DNA of 10,106 nt, taken from NCBI GenBank assembly GCA_034666665.1, contig JAXDLK010000045.1, forward strand, positions 1-10,106, given 5' to 3'. This document shows positions 1 through 6,848 of this stretch, piece by piece; the stretch's first letter is position 1, and every line of letters begins with the position of its first letter. The notes beneath the pieces are model-generated. The model was not told the DNA's origin, ran no database searches, and worked only from the letters and a program-made list of their open reading frames with translations. Position numbers and translations under genes: made by a program. The DNA comes from JAXDLK01 sp034666665. Lineage in GTDB: Bacteria > Desulfobacterota > Binatia > JACPRU01.

Positions 1-365
1 AACCGCTCCGGCCGATCGACCTCCCAGGCGATGCAGCAGCGGCGAAACGCCTCGGAGAGGTGACCGCCGACCGGCAACACCCGCACACGGGCCGATGCGA
101 CACGCTCGATCTCGTCGAGGGAGAGCACGCCGCTCGCGATCCGCGCGTCCAGCCGTTCCCGCACCCGAGTCGCGAGCCGTTCCGCGTCCGGGTCGTCTGC
201 GCGGAACCACTCTCCGCCGTCGCTCACGGCTCGCCGATCCAGCGGCGAAGCGCCGCCTCGAGGCGCTCCGTCACCCGACTCTCCGGCGTCGCTCACGGCT
301 CGCCGACCCGGCGGCGGAGCGCCGCCTCGAAGCGCTCCGTCACCCGACTCTCCGCCGTCGCTCAC
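1..365 (-). CDS. Unrecognised protein, N-terminal part (gene runs off left edge)
   Basis: An open minus-strand frame starts at a GTG whose last two bases overlap the TGA stop of the glycosyltransferase upstream (GTGA), the usual mark of translational coupling in one operon. The unique part reads W-F-R-A-D-D-P-D-A-E-R-L, then an Arg/Glu/Ala-rich helical stretch, then V-L-P-V-G-G-H and a Cys-Cys pair. It is protein-like, with good codon bias, and stays open to base 1. In-frame GTG starts exist at 365, 296 and 227, one in each 69-bp repeat. Starting at 365 adds two copies of a Gly/Asp/Ser-rich 23-residue repeat; starting at 227 gives a clean short N-terminus. I do not recognise the family. Its position after a GT4 gene suggests a role in surface polysaccharide synthesis, but that is inference only. 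No Shine-Dalgarno distinguishes the three starts. Confidence 0.6.
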   Translation of the reverse strand, partial: MSDGGESGDGALRGGAPPPGRRAVSDAGESGDGAPRGGASPLDRRAVSDGGEWFRADDPDAERLATRVRERLDARIASGVLSLDEIERVASARVRVLPVGGHLSEAFRRCCIAWEVDRPER

Positions 366-415
366 GGCTCGCCGACCCAGCGGCGAAGCGCCGCCTCGAA
401 GCGCTCCGTCACCCG
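209..415. repeat. Three tandem 69-bp repeats spanning a stop/start junction
   Basis: Units lie at 209-277, 278-346 and 347-415, each exactly 69 bp (23 codons). By eye, unit 1 differs from unit 3 at 2 positions, unit 2 from unit 3 at 3, and units 1 and 2 at 5. The unit contains the last 17 codons and TGA stop of the glycosyltransferase, plus the GTG start and first codons of the next gene. Each copy therefore carries a complete GTGA junction. Because 69 is a multiple of 3, the next gene stays open through all three copies. In the glycosyltransferase frame the two extra copies encode near-identical spare C-termini, each ending in a stop. Confidence 0.95.
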
Positions 416-1600
416 TTCCCAGGAATAGCTCCGGCGCACGTACTCTCGACCGAGCCGTCCCATCTCCTCCGCCACGTCCACATGGGTCCGAAGGTAATCC
501 ACCTCGGCAGCGAATTCCGTGGCGGTCTCGAAGTAGAGCCCGCCTCCCGCCTCCGACACGTGCGCCCGCGTGACGTCGCAGCGCCCGTGCACGAGCACCG
601 GCGTGCCCTCGAGCCAGGACTCCATCAGCACGATCGAGAACGACTCGTTCGTGGAAGGCTGGCACACCGCGAGCGCCCCGGCGCACGCGGCCCGCTTCTC
701 GTGCTCGTCGAGCCGCGGCAGGTCGACGAGGCCCGCCGGCGCATCGCGTCCGACCGAGCCGTCTCCCGCGAGAACGAGGGCGAGACCGCGCGACCGGTCG
801 CAGGCGGCGAACGCGTCGAGCAGGAGCGGCAGGTTTTTCCCCTCTTCCTTCCGGCCGAAGTACAGCAGGTAGTCGCCGTCGATCCCGTGGCGTTTGCGGA
901 ACTCCGAGGCGTTCGCGGGCGCCGAAGCCGCGAACCCCATGCCGACGACCGGCGCGTCGGCGACGACGTCGTAGAGGCGGCCGGCGAGCGCGCGCTCGGG
1001 AGCGCTGTTGAAGATCGTACCGCGGACGCTCCGGAAGAGATGGCGGACGGTCGCCGTGTAGGCGAAGCCCTCGTCGTGGAGGCAGGGGATCAGGAGCGAC
1101 CGGTCGGGGGCCACGTGGGCACCGAGCAAGGTGGTTCCGAACAGGTACGGTAAGAAGATGAGCGCGTCGTACGAGGCGGCGTTCGCCGCCAGGAAGGAAT
1201 ACAGGTCCTCGGAGTTGACGCTCCCTGCGGCCCAATCGAGCTCCTCGCCGACCGGGACCGGGATGCCGGCGGCGATCCGCTCCTGGACCCGGAGGAACCT
1301 CTCCACGTCCCGGGCGGAGACGGGAAACCGCCGTACCCTCGTCCGCCCCAGGCGTACCTCTCCCGCCGGTAGCACGTTCTGCCATCGATGGTGATCGAGG
1401 GCGCACGTGGTCAGGATCTCGACTTCGAAGCGCTCGACGGGCAAGTTCTCCGCGAACGCTCGCGCGAGCGTCTCGGCGCCGCCGACGATCTCGGCGCCGT
1501 AGCGCGGAACGACGAACGCGAGCCGCCAGGGCCGGAGAGCGACGCTCGATCGGGTGCTTTCGCGCAGAACCGGCTGGATCGACACGAAGGCCCGACCCAT
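362..1600 (-). CDS. GT4-family glycosyltransferase
   Basis: A 412-residue protein of normal size for GT-B fold retaining glycosyltransferases (GT4). These are cytosolic or membrane-associated enzymes that move a sugar from a nucleotide-sugar donor to a growing glycan or lipid carrier. The acceptor-side Rossmann domain begins near residue 26 (R-L-A-F-V-V-P-R-Y-G) with the glycine-rich G-G-A-E-T-L-A-R loop at 40-47. The donor domain begins near 244 (Y-L-L-Y-F-G-R-K-E-E-G-K-N) and carries the family E-x7-E motif at E319 and E327. The ATG at 1600 gives a roughly 25-residue tail before the first strand; a GTG at codon 6 is an alternative. It overlaps the next gene leftward by GTGA, and its start is 5 bp from the start of the divergent lipoprotein gene. 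Donor and acceptor cannot be told from sequence. The last codons lie inside the 69-bp repeat. Confidence 0.93.
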   Translation of the reverse strand: MGRAFVSIQPVLRESTRSSVALRPWRLAFVVPRYGAEIVGGAETLARAFAENLPVERFEVEILTTCALDHHRWQNVLPAGEVRLGRTRVRRFPVSARDVERFLRVQERIAAGIPVPVGEELDWAAGSVNSEDLYSFLAANAASYDALIFLPYLFGTTLLGAHVAPDRSLLIPCLHDEGFAYTATVRHLFRSVRGTIFNSAPERALAGRLYDVVADAPVVGMGFAASAPANASEFRKRHGIDGDYLLYFGRKEEGKNLPLLLDAFAACDRSRGLALVLAGDGSVGRDAPAGLVDLPRLDEHEKRAACAGALAVCQPSTNESFSIVLMESWLEGTPVLVHGRCDVTRAHVSEAGGGLYFETATEFAAEVDYLRTHVDVAEEMGRLGREYVRRSYSWERVTERFEAALRRWVGEP

Positions 1601-1605
1601 AGCAG

Positions 1606-2604
1606 ATGCCCGGAACGGTCGCCACGGACTGCTCGCGCTTCACCCGTTCGGCGGTGGCGGCGCTCCTGCTGCTGATCGCGGGCGCGGGATGCAACCGGTC
1701 GCCCGGAGAGAGTGAGCTCGGCGGCGGCCGGGCAGTCGACGTCCTGCGTCTGGGCCATGCACGGATCGAGCTCGAGACGCGTGCTCTCTTCTTCGGCGTC
1801 GGCGAGCGGGCGCACCTCGTGCGCGGCTGGTCGATCGACGAATGGGACAAGGGCCGGCGTACGTTCTTCGTGTGGGCGACGGCGCCCGAAGCAGTCGTCG
1901 CCTTCGACGTGCTTCGCGTCGAGGACAAGCAGCTGCTCGTGACGGTCCGTCCGTTCGCCGGCGGTGGCGTGCAGCAGGTGAGGGTCGCCGTGAACGGCAG
2001 CCCAATCGGCGAGTTCGCACCCCGGCCGGACTTCTGGGAGTATCGGTTCGTCGTGCCGGCAGGCGTGCTTCGCCGGGGGCGGAACGAGCTCGCGTTTCAC
2101 CATGCCGTGCTCGGCGGAGGAAAGACCGTTTTCGGCCAGCGGCGCCTCGCCGCGGCGTACTCCACGATCCTCATGGCTCCCGCATGCACCACGCTCCGCG
2201 GGCGGGGCGTGCCGCCTCGGCCGCGCGTGGTCGTACGGCGCGGCGAGCATCGCCGCCCGCTGCTCGTGATCGGACCGGCGGAGATCACTCGGCGGCTGCG
2301 AGTGCCGCCCAGAGCATCGCTCCACTGGGAGGTGGCGCTACCGGAGGAGACGCGCAACGCGGCACGCTTCACGGTCGAGCTGCGCGCTGAACGTGAGTGG
2401 CGGGAGCTCGCGGGGGTCAGCCTCTCCCCTGCCCTTTTCCGTGCGCATCGGCGCCGCGGGGCCGTCGACCTCGCCCCGTGGGCGGGCCGGCGCGTGGAGC
2501 TCCGGCTGTCGGTCGTGCCGGAGCCCTGCGCCTCCTCGGTCGCGAGCTTGCGTATCGAGCGAGCCGCCGTGATCGCGCCCCCGGAGACGGGTTCCCCGGA
2601 GTTT
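1606..2604 (+). CDS. Lipoprotein with sulfatase-type N-terminal beta-sandwich module, sulfatase domain absent, 3' end broken
   Basis: The N-terminus is a lipoprotein signal: Arg11/Arg14, a hydrophobic run at 16-28, and lipobox A-G-A-G-C with Cys29 as the lipidation site. Residues about 45-195 resemble the first beta-sandwich seen ahead of the enzyme in large membrane sulfatases (R-G-W-S followed by F-V-W; V-N-G-S-P-I-G; R-R-G-R-N-E-L). Residues about 205-322 resemble the second (L-R-V-P-P-R-A; D-L-A-P-W-A-G-R). The sulfatase core, with its N-V-x-L-x-x-x-D-T-L-R-A-D start and C-x-P-S-R-type active site, should follow but is missing. The frame has no stop: it stays open to 3570 and would overlap the next gene by over 900 bases in a low-quality frame. 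I end it at 2604, just before the next gene's promoter. Stops in the other frames at 2606 and 2628 suggest an indel (a five-C run lies at 2578-2582) or a deletion junction. Assignment to the sulfatase family is from memory of such proteins. Confidence 0.6.
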
Positions 2605-2633
2605 TTGACGCCCGCGCGGACGACCGCTAGTGT
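2605..2633 (+). promoter_or_regulatory. Probable sigma70-type promoter for the HEAT-repeat gene
   Basis: TTGACG at 2605-2610, a 17-base spacer, then TAGTGT at 2628-2633. The -35 matches the consensus at 5 of 6 positions; the -10 matches at 3 of 6 (first T, A and last T). The expected start of transcription is about 7-9 bases downstream, at or next to the ATG at 2642, so the mRNA would be leaderless. No Shine-Dalgarno is present, which agrees with this. Confidence 0.55.
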
Positions 2634-2641
2634 TCCGGCCG

Positions 2642-3565
2642 ATGGAAGGGAAGATCCGGAGCTCGTCCGGGCTCGCGTTTCTCGTCGTCCTTCCCTGGAT
2701 CGTCGCGGCCGCCAGCCTGGCGCTCGCCGCCGTCGGGTGGATGCGAGCGGAGCGCGCGCCCGTCGTGGCCCCCGTGTCGGATCGCGTGGACGGTGGCACG
2801 GAGCTCAAGAAGCTCCGCCTCGCTCTCGCGACCGCAGACGCCGAGAACAACGCGCTTCGGCAGGAGCTCGACCGCATCGTGGTTCGCGGCAAGCAAGGCG
2901 GCGCCGGCCCGGCCACGCCCGCTGCCGGTCCAACTCCCGTGGCGACGCCACGCCCCGAGGCGTTGAAGGAGCTCGGCAGCCGGCTGCAACAATCGATCGC
3001 GCTCGCCGCGGCGGGGGATCAGGGCGCGGCCAGAGATGCGGCAATGGCGATGATGGAGGTACTGAAGAGCGGGCCGCAGGCATTCTCGATCCTGCGCGAC
3101 ACCTTCGCCGCCACGTCCGATCCCAAGGGCAGGTTGCTGATGTTGCCGACGCTGATCTTCAGCGGCGGCAAGGAAGCGCGCGACCTCTTGATCGAGCAGG
3201 TACAGACCGAGACGGATCCCGATCTTCACCGCGCGTTGATCAACCAGACGGCGAACTTCGCCACCCCCGACGTCGCACCGGCGCTGCAGGACACGTTCCT
3301 GAAAACGGTGCGCTCCGATTCCGATGCCAACACGAGGATCGCCGCGATCCGCGGCCTGCGATACGCGCATACACCGCAGGCGGACGAGGCGCTGCTCTCG
3401 GCCGCATCGGATGCGTCGCCCGACGTGCGGCTCGCGGCGATCGAGAACCTGGCATCGAGACCCGGGCTTCGCGACGAGCTCCGCGCACTGATCGATGCGG
3501 AGAGCTCGTCGGAAGTGCGCGAGGTCGCCGAGTGCCGGCTGCTGCTCGCGGAACGAGCGCATTGA
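2642..3565 (+). CDS. Membrane-anchored coiled-coil/HEAT-repeat protein of unknown function
   Basis: A 307-residue protein. Residues 10-34 form one transmembrane helix (L-V-V-L-P-W-I-V-A-A-A-S-L) after a short basic tail, so most of the protein probably projects outside the inner membrane. Residues about 52-85 form a charged heptad-like segment (L-K-K-L-R-L-A-L; N-N-A-L-R-Q-E-L-D), likely a coiled coil. A Pro/Ala/Thr linker follows at 89-106. Residues 107 to the end are helical pairs of HEAT type, clearest at 230-303 (R-I-A-A-I-R-G-L; V-R-L-A-A-I-E-N-L; V-R-E-V-A-E-C-R-L-L-L). HEAT folds usually bind proteins, so a scaffold role is likely, but no partner is visible. I choose ATG 2642 because the promoter ends 8 bases upstream; GTG 2630 lies within the -10 hexamer. 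The next gene (CBS) is 148 bp away and has its own Shine-Dalgarno. Confidence 0.85.
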   Translation: MEGKIRSSSGLAFLVVLPWIVAAASLALAAVGWMRAERAPVVAPVSDRVDGGTELKKLRLALATADAENNALRQELDRIVVRGKQGGAGPATPAAGPTPVATPRPEALKELGSRLQQSIALAAAGDQGAARDAAMAMMEVLKSGPQAFSILRDTFAATSDPKGRLLMLPTLIFSGGKEARDLLIEQVQTETDPDLHRALINQTANFATPDVAPALQDTFLKTVRSDSDANTRIAAIRGLRYAHTPQADEALLSAASDASPDVRLAAIENLASRPGLRDELRALIDAESSSEVREVAECRLLLAERAH

Positions 3566-3676
3566 CCTAGGAGCGGGAGCGCCGCGCCTTCGCGTCACCC
3601 GCTCGCCATCTGGAGGAAACGCGCCTACGCCGATACCCGCACGGGTCGCGACTCCCGCGCGATGTTTCCCGCCGAG

Positions 3677-3699
3677 CGGCGACTTTGGTACCGTCGCCG
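3677..3699 (+). promoter_or_regulatory. Hairpin just upstream of the CBS gene's ribosome site
   Basis: A perfect 7-bp inverted repeat, CGGCGAC at 3677-3683 and GTCGCCG at 3693-3699, with a 9-base loop (TTTGGTACC). It ends 1 base before the Shine-Dalgarno GGAGGG. If this part is transcribed, the stem could affect ribosome access. It could equally be an operator, or chance in GC-rich DNA. Confidence 0.35.
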
Positions 3700-3700
3700 A

Positions 3701-3706
3701 GGAGGG
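3701..3706 (+). promoter_or_regulatory. Ribosome binding site of the CBS gene
   Basis: GGAGGG with 7 bases to ATG 3714. This fixes the start at 3714 rather than the much longer upstream open frame from 3495, which would overlap the HEAT gene. Confidence 0.85.
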
Positions 3707-3713
3707 ATGCCTC

Positions 3714-4148
3714 ATGCGTAGCATCGCCGACATTCTCCAGCGGAAGGCGCGAAGCGGCGTGGTCGCGGTTGGCGTGACCGACACCGTCCTCGAGGCCGTG
3801 CGCCAGATGGACCGCGCAAACACGGGGGCGGTCGTCGTGCTGGATGGCGACCGCGTCGCCGGCATCTTCACGGAGCGCGACCTCATGCGCCGCGTGGTGC
3901 TGAACGGCCGCGACATCGCCGCCACGCGCGTCGCCGAGGTGATGACCCGGGATCTCGTCTTCACGTCTCCCGACGAGGCCGCCGAAGGCGCGATGGCGAA
4001 GATGACGCGGCATCGCTGCCGTCACCTTCCCGTCGTCGAGGGTGAATCGCTCCTCGGCGTGCTCTCCATCGGAGACCTGATGAAGGAGCTCTCGGAGGAG
4101 CAGACGGTCGAGATCCACTTCCTGAAAGAGTACATCTACTCGCGCTAG
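3714..4148 (+). CDS. Tandem CBS-domain protein
   Basis: A 144-residue protein made almost entirely of two CBS domains that should pair into one Bateman module. CBS1 spans about residues 10-66 (V-L-E-A-V-R-Q-M; G-A-V-V-V-L-D-G-D; G-I-F-T-E-R-D-L). CBS2 spans about 72-128 (V-A-E-V-M-T; R-H-L-P-V-V; G-V-L-S-I-G-D-L). The short tail I-H-F-L-K-E-Y-I-Y is typical of stand-alone bacterial CBS-pair proteins. These usually bind adenine nucleotides (AMP, ATP, SAM or similar) and act as energy or ligand sensors. The T/S-x-x-D-like ends (T-E-R-D and S-I-G-D) fit nucleotide binding. No catalytic domain is fused, so its partner is unknown. It has a strong Shine-Dalgarno and is followed by a hairpin, so it may be a single-gene unit. 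Confidence 0.93.
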   Translation: MRSIADILQRKARSGVVAVGVTDTVLEAVRQMDRANTGAVVVLDGDRVAGIFTERDLMRRVVLNGRDIAATRVAEVMTRDLVFTSPDEAAEGAMAKMTRHRCRHLPVVEGESLLGVLSIGDLMKELSEEQTVEIHFLKEYIYSR

Positions 4149-4153
4149 GGCGC

Positions 4154-4172
4154 GGCCCGCGTGAAGCGGGCC
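4154..4172 (+). terminator. Hairpin after the CBS gene, possible terminator
   Basis: GGCCCGC at 4154-4160 and GCGGGCC at 4166-4172 form a perfect 7-bp GC-only stem with a 5-base loop, 5 bases after the CBS stop. No T-run follows, so it is not a classical intrinsic terminator. It may stabilise the mRNA end or help Rho-dependent termination. Confidence 0.5.
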
Positions 4173-4290
4173 ATCTGGCGCCCGCGAGCGCTTCACAGCG
4201 AGCGCATTCCGGCTGGGGGGGGTGGCTGGGCTCGGTCCGAGCTAGCGAGGACCATCTTGCGCCCACGAGCTCTTCTGCGAGCGCGTTCGG
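4168..4290. repeat. Imperfect direct repeat pair, about 80-bp period, in the CBS-RND intergenic region
   Basis: A 41- to 44-base element (4169-4212) starts around CCATCTGGCGCCCGCGAGC and recurs at 4249-4290 as CCATCTTGCGCCCACGAGC. Both continue into TTC, then GCGAGCGC and TTC. Identity is about 80 percent by eye with small gaps. The first copy overlaps the terminator-like hairpin. The remainder to 4413 is GC-rich, with an imperfect inverted repeat (about 4306-4335), a GC-alternating run near 4351-4360, and no gene I can support. Confidence 0.55.
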
Positions 4291-4413
4291 AGAGGTGGGG
4301 ATCGGCGGAGGCTCGCGGCGGCGAAAGAGCTCCTCCGACCCGCCGCAGACGCGCGCGCGCCGCCGACCGCGGTTTGCTCGCCCGCGAGCGCCGGTGGTAT
4401 CCCGAGCGGCCGG

Positions 4414-6819
4414 ATGCTGCCGCGACGGTACATCGAAGCTTACCTCTTCTTTCTCCTCCGCCATCGCTGGTCCGTCGTCGCCGTGATCGCCGCGATCACG
4501 GCCTACCTCCTGTACTTCATGGCGTTCGACATGCGGGTCTACACGAACTTCTTCGACCTCTACCCGCCGCGTCATCCGTACATCCAGCTCTACACCAAGT
4601 ACCGGCACATGTTCGGCACGGCGAACGTGGTGCAGGTGGTCGTCGAGGTGCAGGACGGCGACCTGTTCACCGACGCGGAGACGATTCACAAGGTCGACCG
4701 CATCACCCTCGCGTTCCTGCACGACATCCCCGGCGTGAACCCCGAGCAGGTGATCTCGATCACCCACCCGAAGGTGAAGACCGCGCTCACCGCCGGCTCC
4801 GGGATCAAGGTCGTCCCGCTCACCTATCCGCGTTTGCCGGAGACGAAGGAGGATCTCGAGTTCCTGCGGCAGAAGGTCTACACGACCGAAGGCGTCCGCG
4901 GCCTGCTGGTCTCTCCCGACGACAAGGCGACGCAGATCGTCGCCGGCTTCTGGGAAGAGTACTTCGACCTCGTCGCGATGTGGAGCAAGATCCAGGAGAT
5001 CGTCCACCGCGAGGAAGACGCGCGGACGAAGATCTACGTCACCGGCTTCCCGGTCCTCTACGCCTACTTCATGACCATGCTGCCCAGCATGAAGTGGGTG
5101 ATGCTCGCGAGCATCGCGACCATGATCGCGATCCTCTGGTACGAGTTCCAGAGCTGGCAAGGCGTCTGGATCCCGGTCTTCTCCGGGGTGCTGTCGGCGA
5201 TCTGGGGCCTCGGCTTCGGCGGCCTCTGCGGATTGAGCCTCGATCCGCTCGTGCTGGTGATTCCGCTGCTGATCTCCGCCCGCGCGCATTCGCACTCCGT
5301 CCAATCGATGGAGCGGTACCACGAGGAGTACCACCGCCTCGGCGACCAGCATGCCGCGATCGTCAAGTCGTACACCGAGATCTACGCGCCGGCGATGGTC
5401 TCGCTCCTCGCCGACGGCCTGGCGATCCTGACGCTCTACGTGGCGCGCATTCCGCTGATCCAGAAGCTCGCGATCCTGTCGAGCTTCTGGATCGTCTCGA
5501 TCTTCGTCAGCGTGGTCACGCTGCACCCGATCATCTTGTCGTTCGTGCGGCCGCCGAAGCCGCCGGTCACGTCCGCGAGCTTCTTCTCCCGCCTGTACGA
5601 TGCGTTCGCCAACCGGCTCGTCTGGCTCGCGACCGGCTGGCGCCGCGGCGCGATGGCCGCCGGGCTGGCGCTGCTCCTCGCGCTCGGCCTCTGGGGATCC
5701 CATCTCCTGAAGGTCGGCAACACCACCCCGGGAGAGGCGCTTCTCTACCCCGACCACCCGCACAACGTCGCCTTTCGCAAGGTCAACGAGCACTTCCTCG
5801 GCGCCTCGCAGCTGGTGATCATCGCGGAAGGCAAGAAGCGTGAGGCGCTGAAGAACGCGCACACGCTGTCGCAGCTCGAGCTCTTCGCCCGCTGGATGGA
5901 AAAGGAGGGCGCGGGCGGCTCGATGACGGTCGCGGGCCTACTCAAGAAGATCTTCCGCACGTTCCACGAAGGCGATCCCAAGTGGAACATGCTGCCCGCG
6001 AACGACTCTCACGTCGGGCAGATCTTCTTTCTGCTGACCGCCGGCACCCGGCGGGGCGAGATGGACCGCTTCTTCGATCTCTCCTACACGAACGCGACGA
6101 TCACGCTCTTCTACCGGAACTACAATCACGACACGATCCAGAACGCGATCGCGAAGGCGAAGCAGTACGTCGCCGAGGCGGCGACCCCCGACGACACCGT
6201 CCGCTACCTCCTCGCCGGAGGGCTGCTCGGCATCCTCGCCGCCGTCAACGAGGAGGTGGAGTGGTCGTACCGCGTGAACCTCGCGCTGATCCTGACGGTC
6301 GTGTTCCTGCTGAGCTACCTGACCTACCGTTCGGTGGTCGGGGCGCTGATCGTCATGCTGCCCTCGTTGATCGCGCAGCCGCTCTCCGAGGCCGTCATGT
6401 ACCTGCTCGGCATCGACATGAACGTGAACTCGCTGCCGGTCGCGGCGGTGGGCATCGGCATCGGCATCGACTACGGCTACTACGTGCTCTCGCGGATCGT
6501 CGAGGAATACGAGCGCGACCGGTCGGATGGGACGTTCGACGAGGCGATCGCCCGCGCGCTCCACACCACCGGAAAGACGGTGCTCTTCACCGGGCTCTCG
6601 CTGACCGCCAGCATCGTCTACTGGGTCTTCTTCCCGATGAAGTTCCAGGCGGAGATGGCGCTCCTGCTGACGCTGCTTCTCGGCTTCCACCTGGTGGGCG
6701 CGCTGATGTTCATCCCGCCGATGGTGAACCTCCTCCGGCCACGCTTCGCCGTGGCGGCGGTCGAGGAGCGCCGGGAGCAGCGGCGCCTGAGACGCCGCGC
6801 GGCAGGCTCGGCGCGCTGA
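4414..6819 (+). CDS. RND/MMPL-type transporter (COG1033-like lipid exporter)
   Basis: An 801-residue inner-membrane protein with the two-fold RND layout: a single helix (about 19-38), a large periplasmic loop (about 40-225), then five helices (about 228-376). The pattern repeats from a helix at about 412-430, a second periplasmic loop (about 432-615) and five helices (about 625-774). This 1+5+1+5 layout and length fit the COG1033/MMPL branch that moves hydrophobic molecules such as hopanoids, sterols or lipids, driven by proton flow. The second half has the proton-relay type motif G-I-G-I-G-I-D-Y-G with D686-Y687. The matching helix of the first half reads I-S-A-R-A-H-S-H-S-V-Q (287-297), with no Asp. 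Both halves keep family signatures, and a basic tail (R-R-E-Q-R-R-L-R-R-R) ends the protein. No Shine-Dalgarno precedes ATG 4414. Substrate unknown; no outer-membrane or adaptor partner lies in the window. Confidence 0.92.
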   Translation: MLPRRYIEAYLFFLLRHRWSVVAVIAAITAYLLYFMAFDMRVYTNFFDLYPPRHPYIQLYTKYRHMFGTANVVQVVVEVQDGDLFTDAETIHKVDRITLAFLHDIPGVNPEQVISITHPKVKTALTAGSGIKVVPLTYPRLPETKEDLEFLRQKVYTTEGVRGLLVSPDDKATQIVAGFWEEYFDLVAMWSKIQEIVHREEDARTKIYVTGFPVLYAYFMTMLPSMKWVMLASIATMIAILWYEFQSWQGVWIPVFSGVLSAIWGLGFGGLCGLSLDPLVLVIPLLISARAHSHSVQSMERYHEEYHRLGDQHAAIVKSYTEIYAPAMVSLLADGLAILTLYVARIPLIQKLAILSSFWIVSIFVSVVTLHPIILSFVRPPKPPVTSASFFSRLYDAFANRLVWLATGWRRGAMAAGLALLLALGLWGSHLLKVGNTTPGEALLYPDHPHNVAFRKVNEHFLGASQLVIIAEGKKREALKNAHTLSQLELFARWMEKEGAGGSMTVAGLLKKIFRTFHEGDPKWNMLPANDSHVGQIFFLLTAGTRRGEMDRFFDLSYTNATITLFYRNYNHDTIQNAIAKAKQYVAEAATPDDTVRYLLAGGLLGILAAVNEEVEWSYRVNLALILTVVFLLSYLTYRSVVGALIVMLPSLIAQPLSEAVMYLLGIDMNVNSLPVAAVGIGIGIDYGYYVLSRIVEEYERDRSDGTFDEAIARALHTTGKTVLFTGLSLTASIVYWVFFPMKFQAEMALLLTLLLGFHLVGALMFIPPMVNLLRPRFAVAAVEERREQRRLRRRAAGSAR

Positions 6820-6848
6820 CCGGCGGCCGGCTGGCCGCGACACCCTGC

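Noticed and set aside
209..415. CRISPR array or integron-like repeats
   Set aside because: The units are directly adjacent, 69 bp long with no spacers, and clearly derived from the gene junction.
1579..1605. TCGACA and TAGCAG as a promoter for the lipoprotein gene
   Set aside because: The spacer is only 15 bases and the -10 is adjacent to the start codon, so the transcript would begin inside the gene.
2605..3570. Continuation of the lipoprotein frame to the stop at 3570
   Set aside because: After 2605 the frame is Arg-rich and low quality, and it overlaps a well-formed HEAT gene and its promoter. It is a shadow frame.
4374..4403. Promoter-like pair TTGCTC-N18-TATCCC upstream of the RND gene
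   Set aside because: The spacer is long and both boxes are poor matches. The position 10 bases before the ATG resembles the other promoters, but that is not enough to call it.
3961..5862. Long minus-strand open frame opposite the CBS and RND genes
   Set aside because: It is antisense to two clear genes. Its composition, rich in Asp/Arg/His/Glu, is the usual GC-rich shadow.
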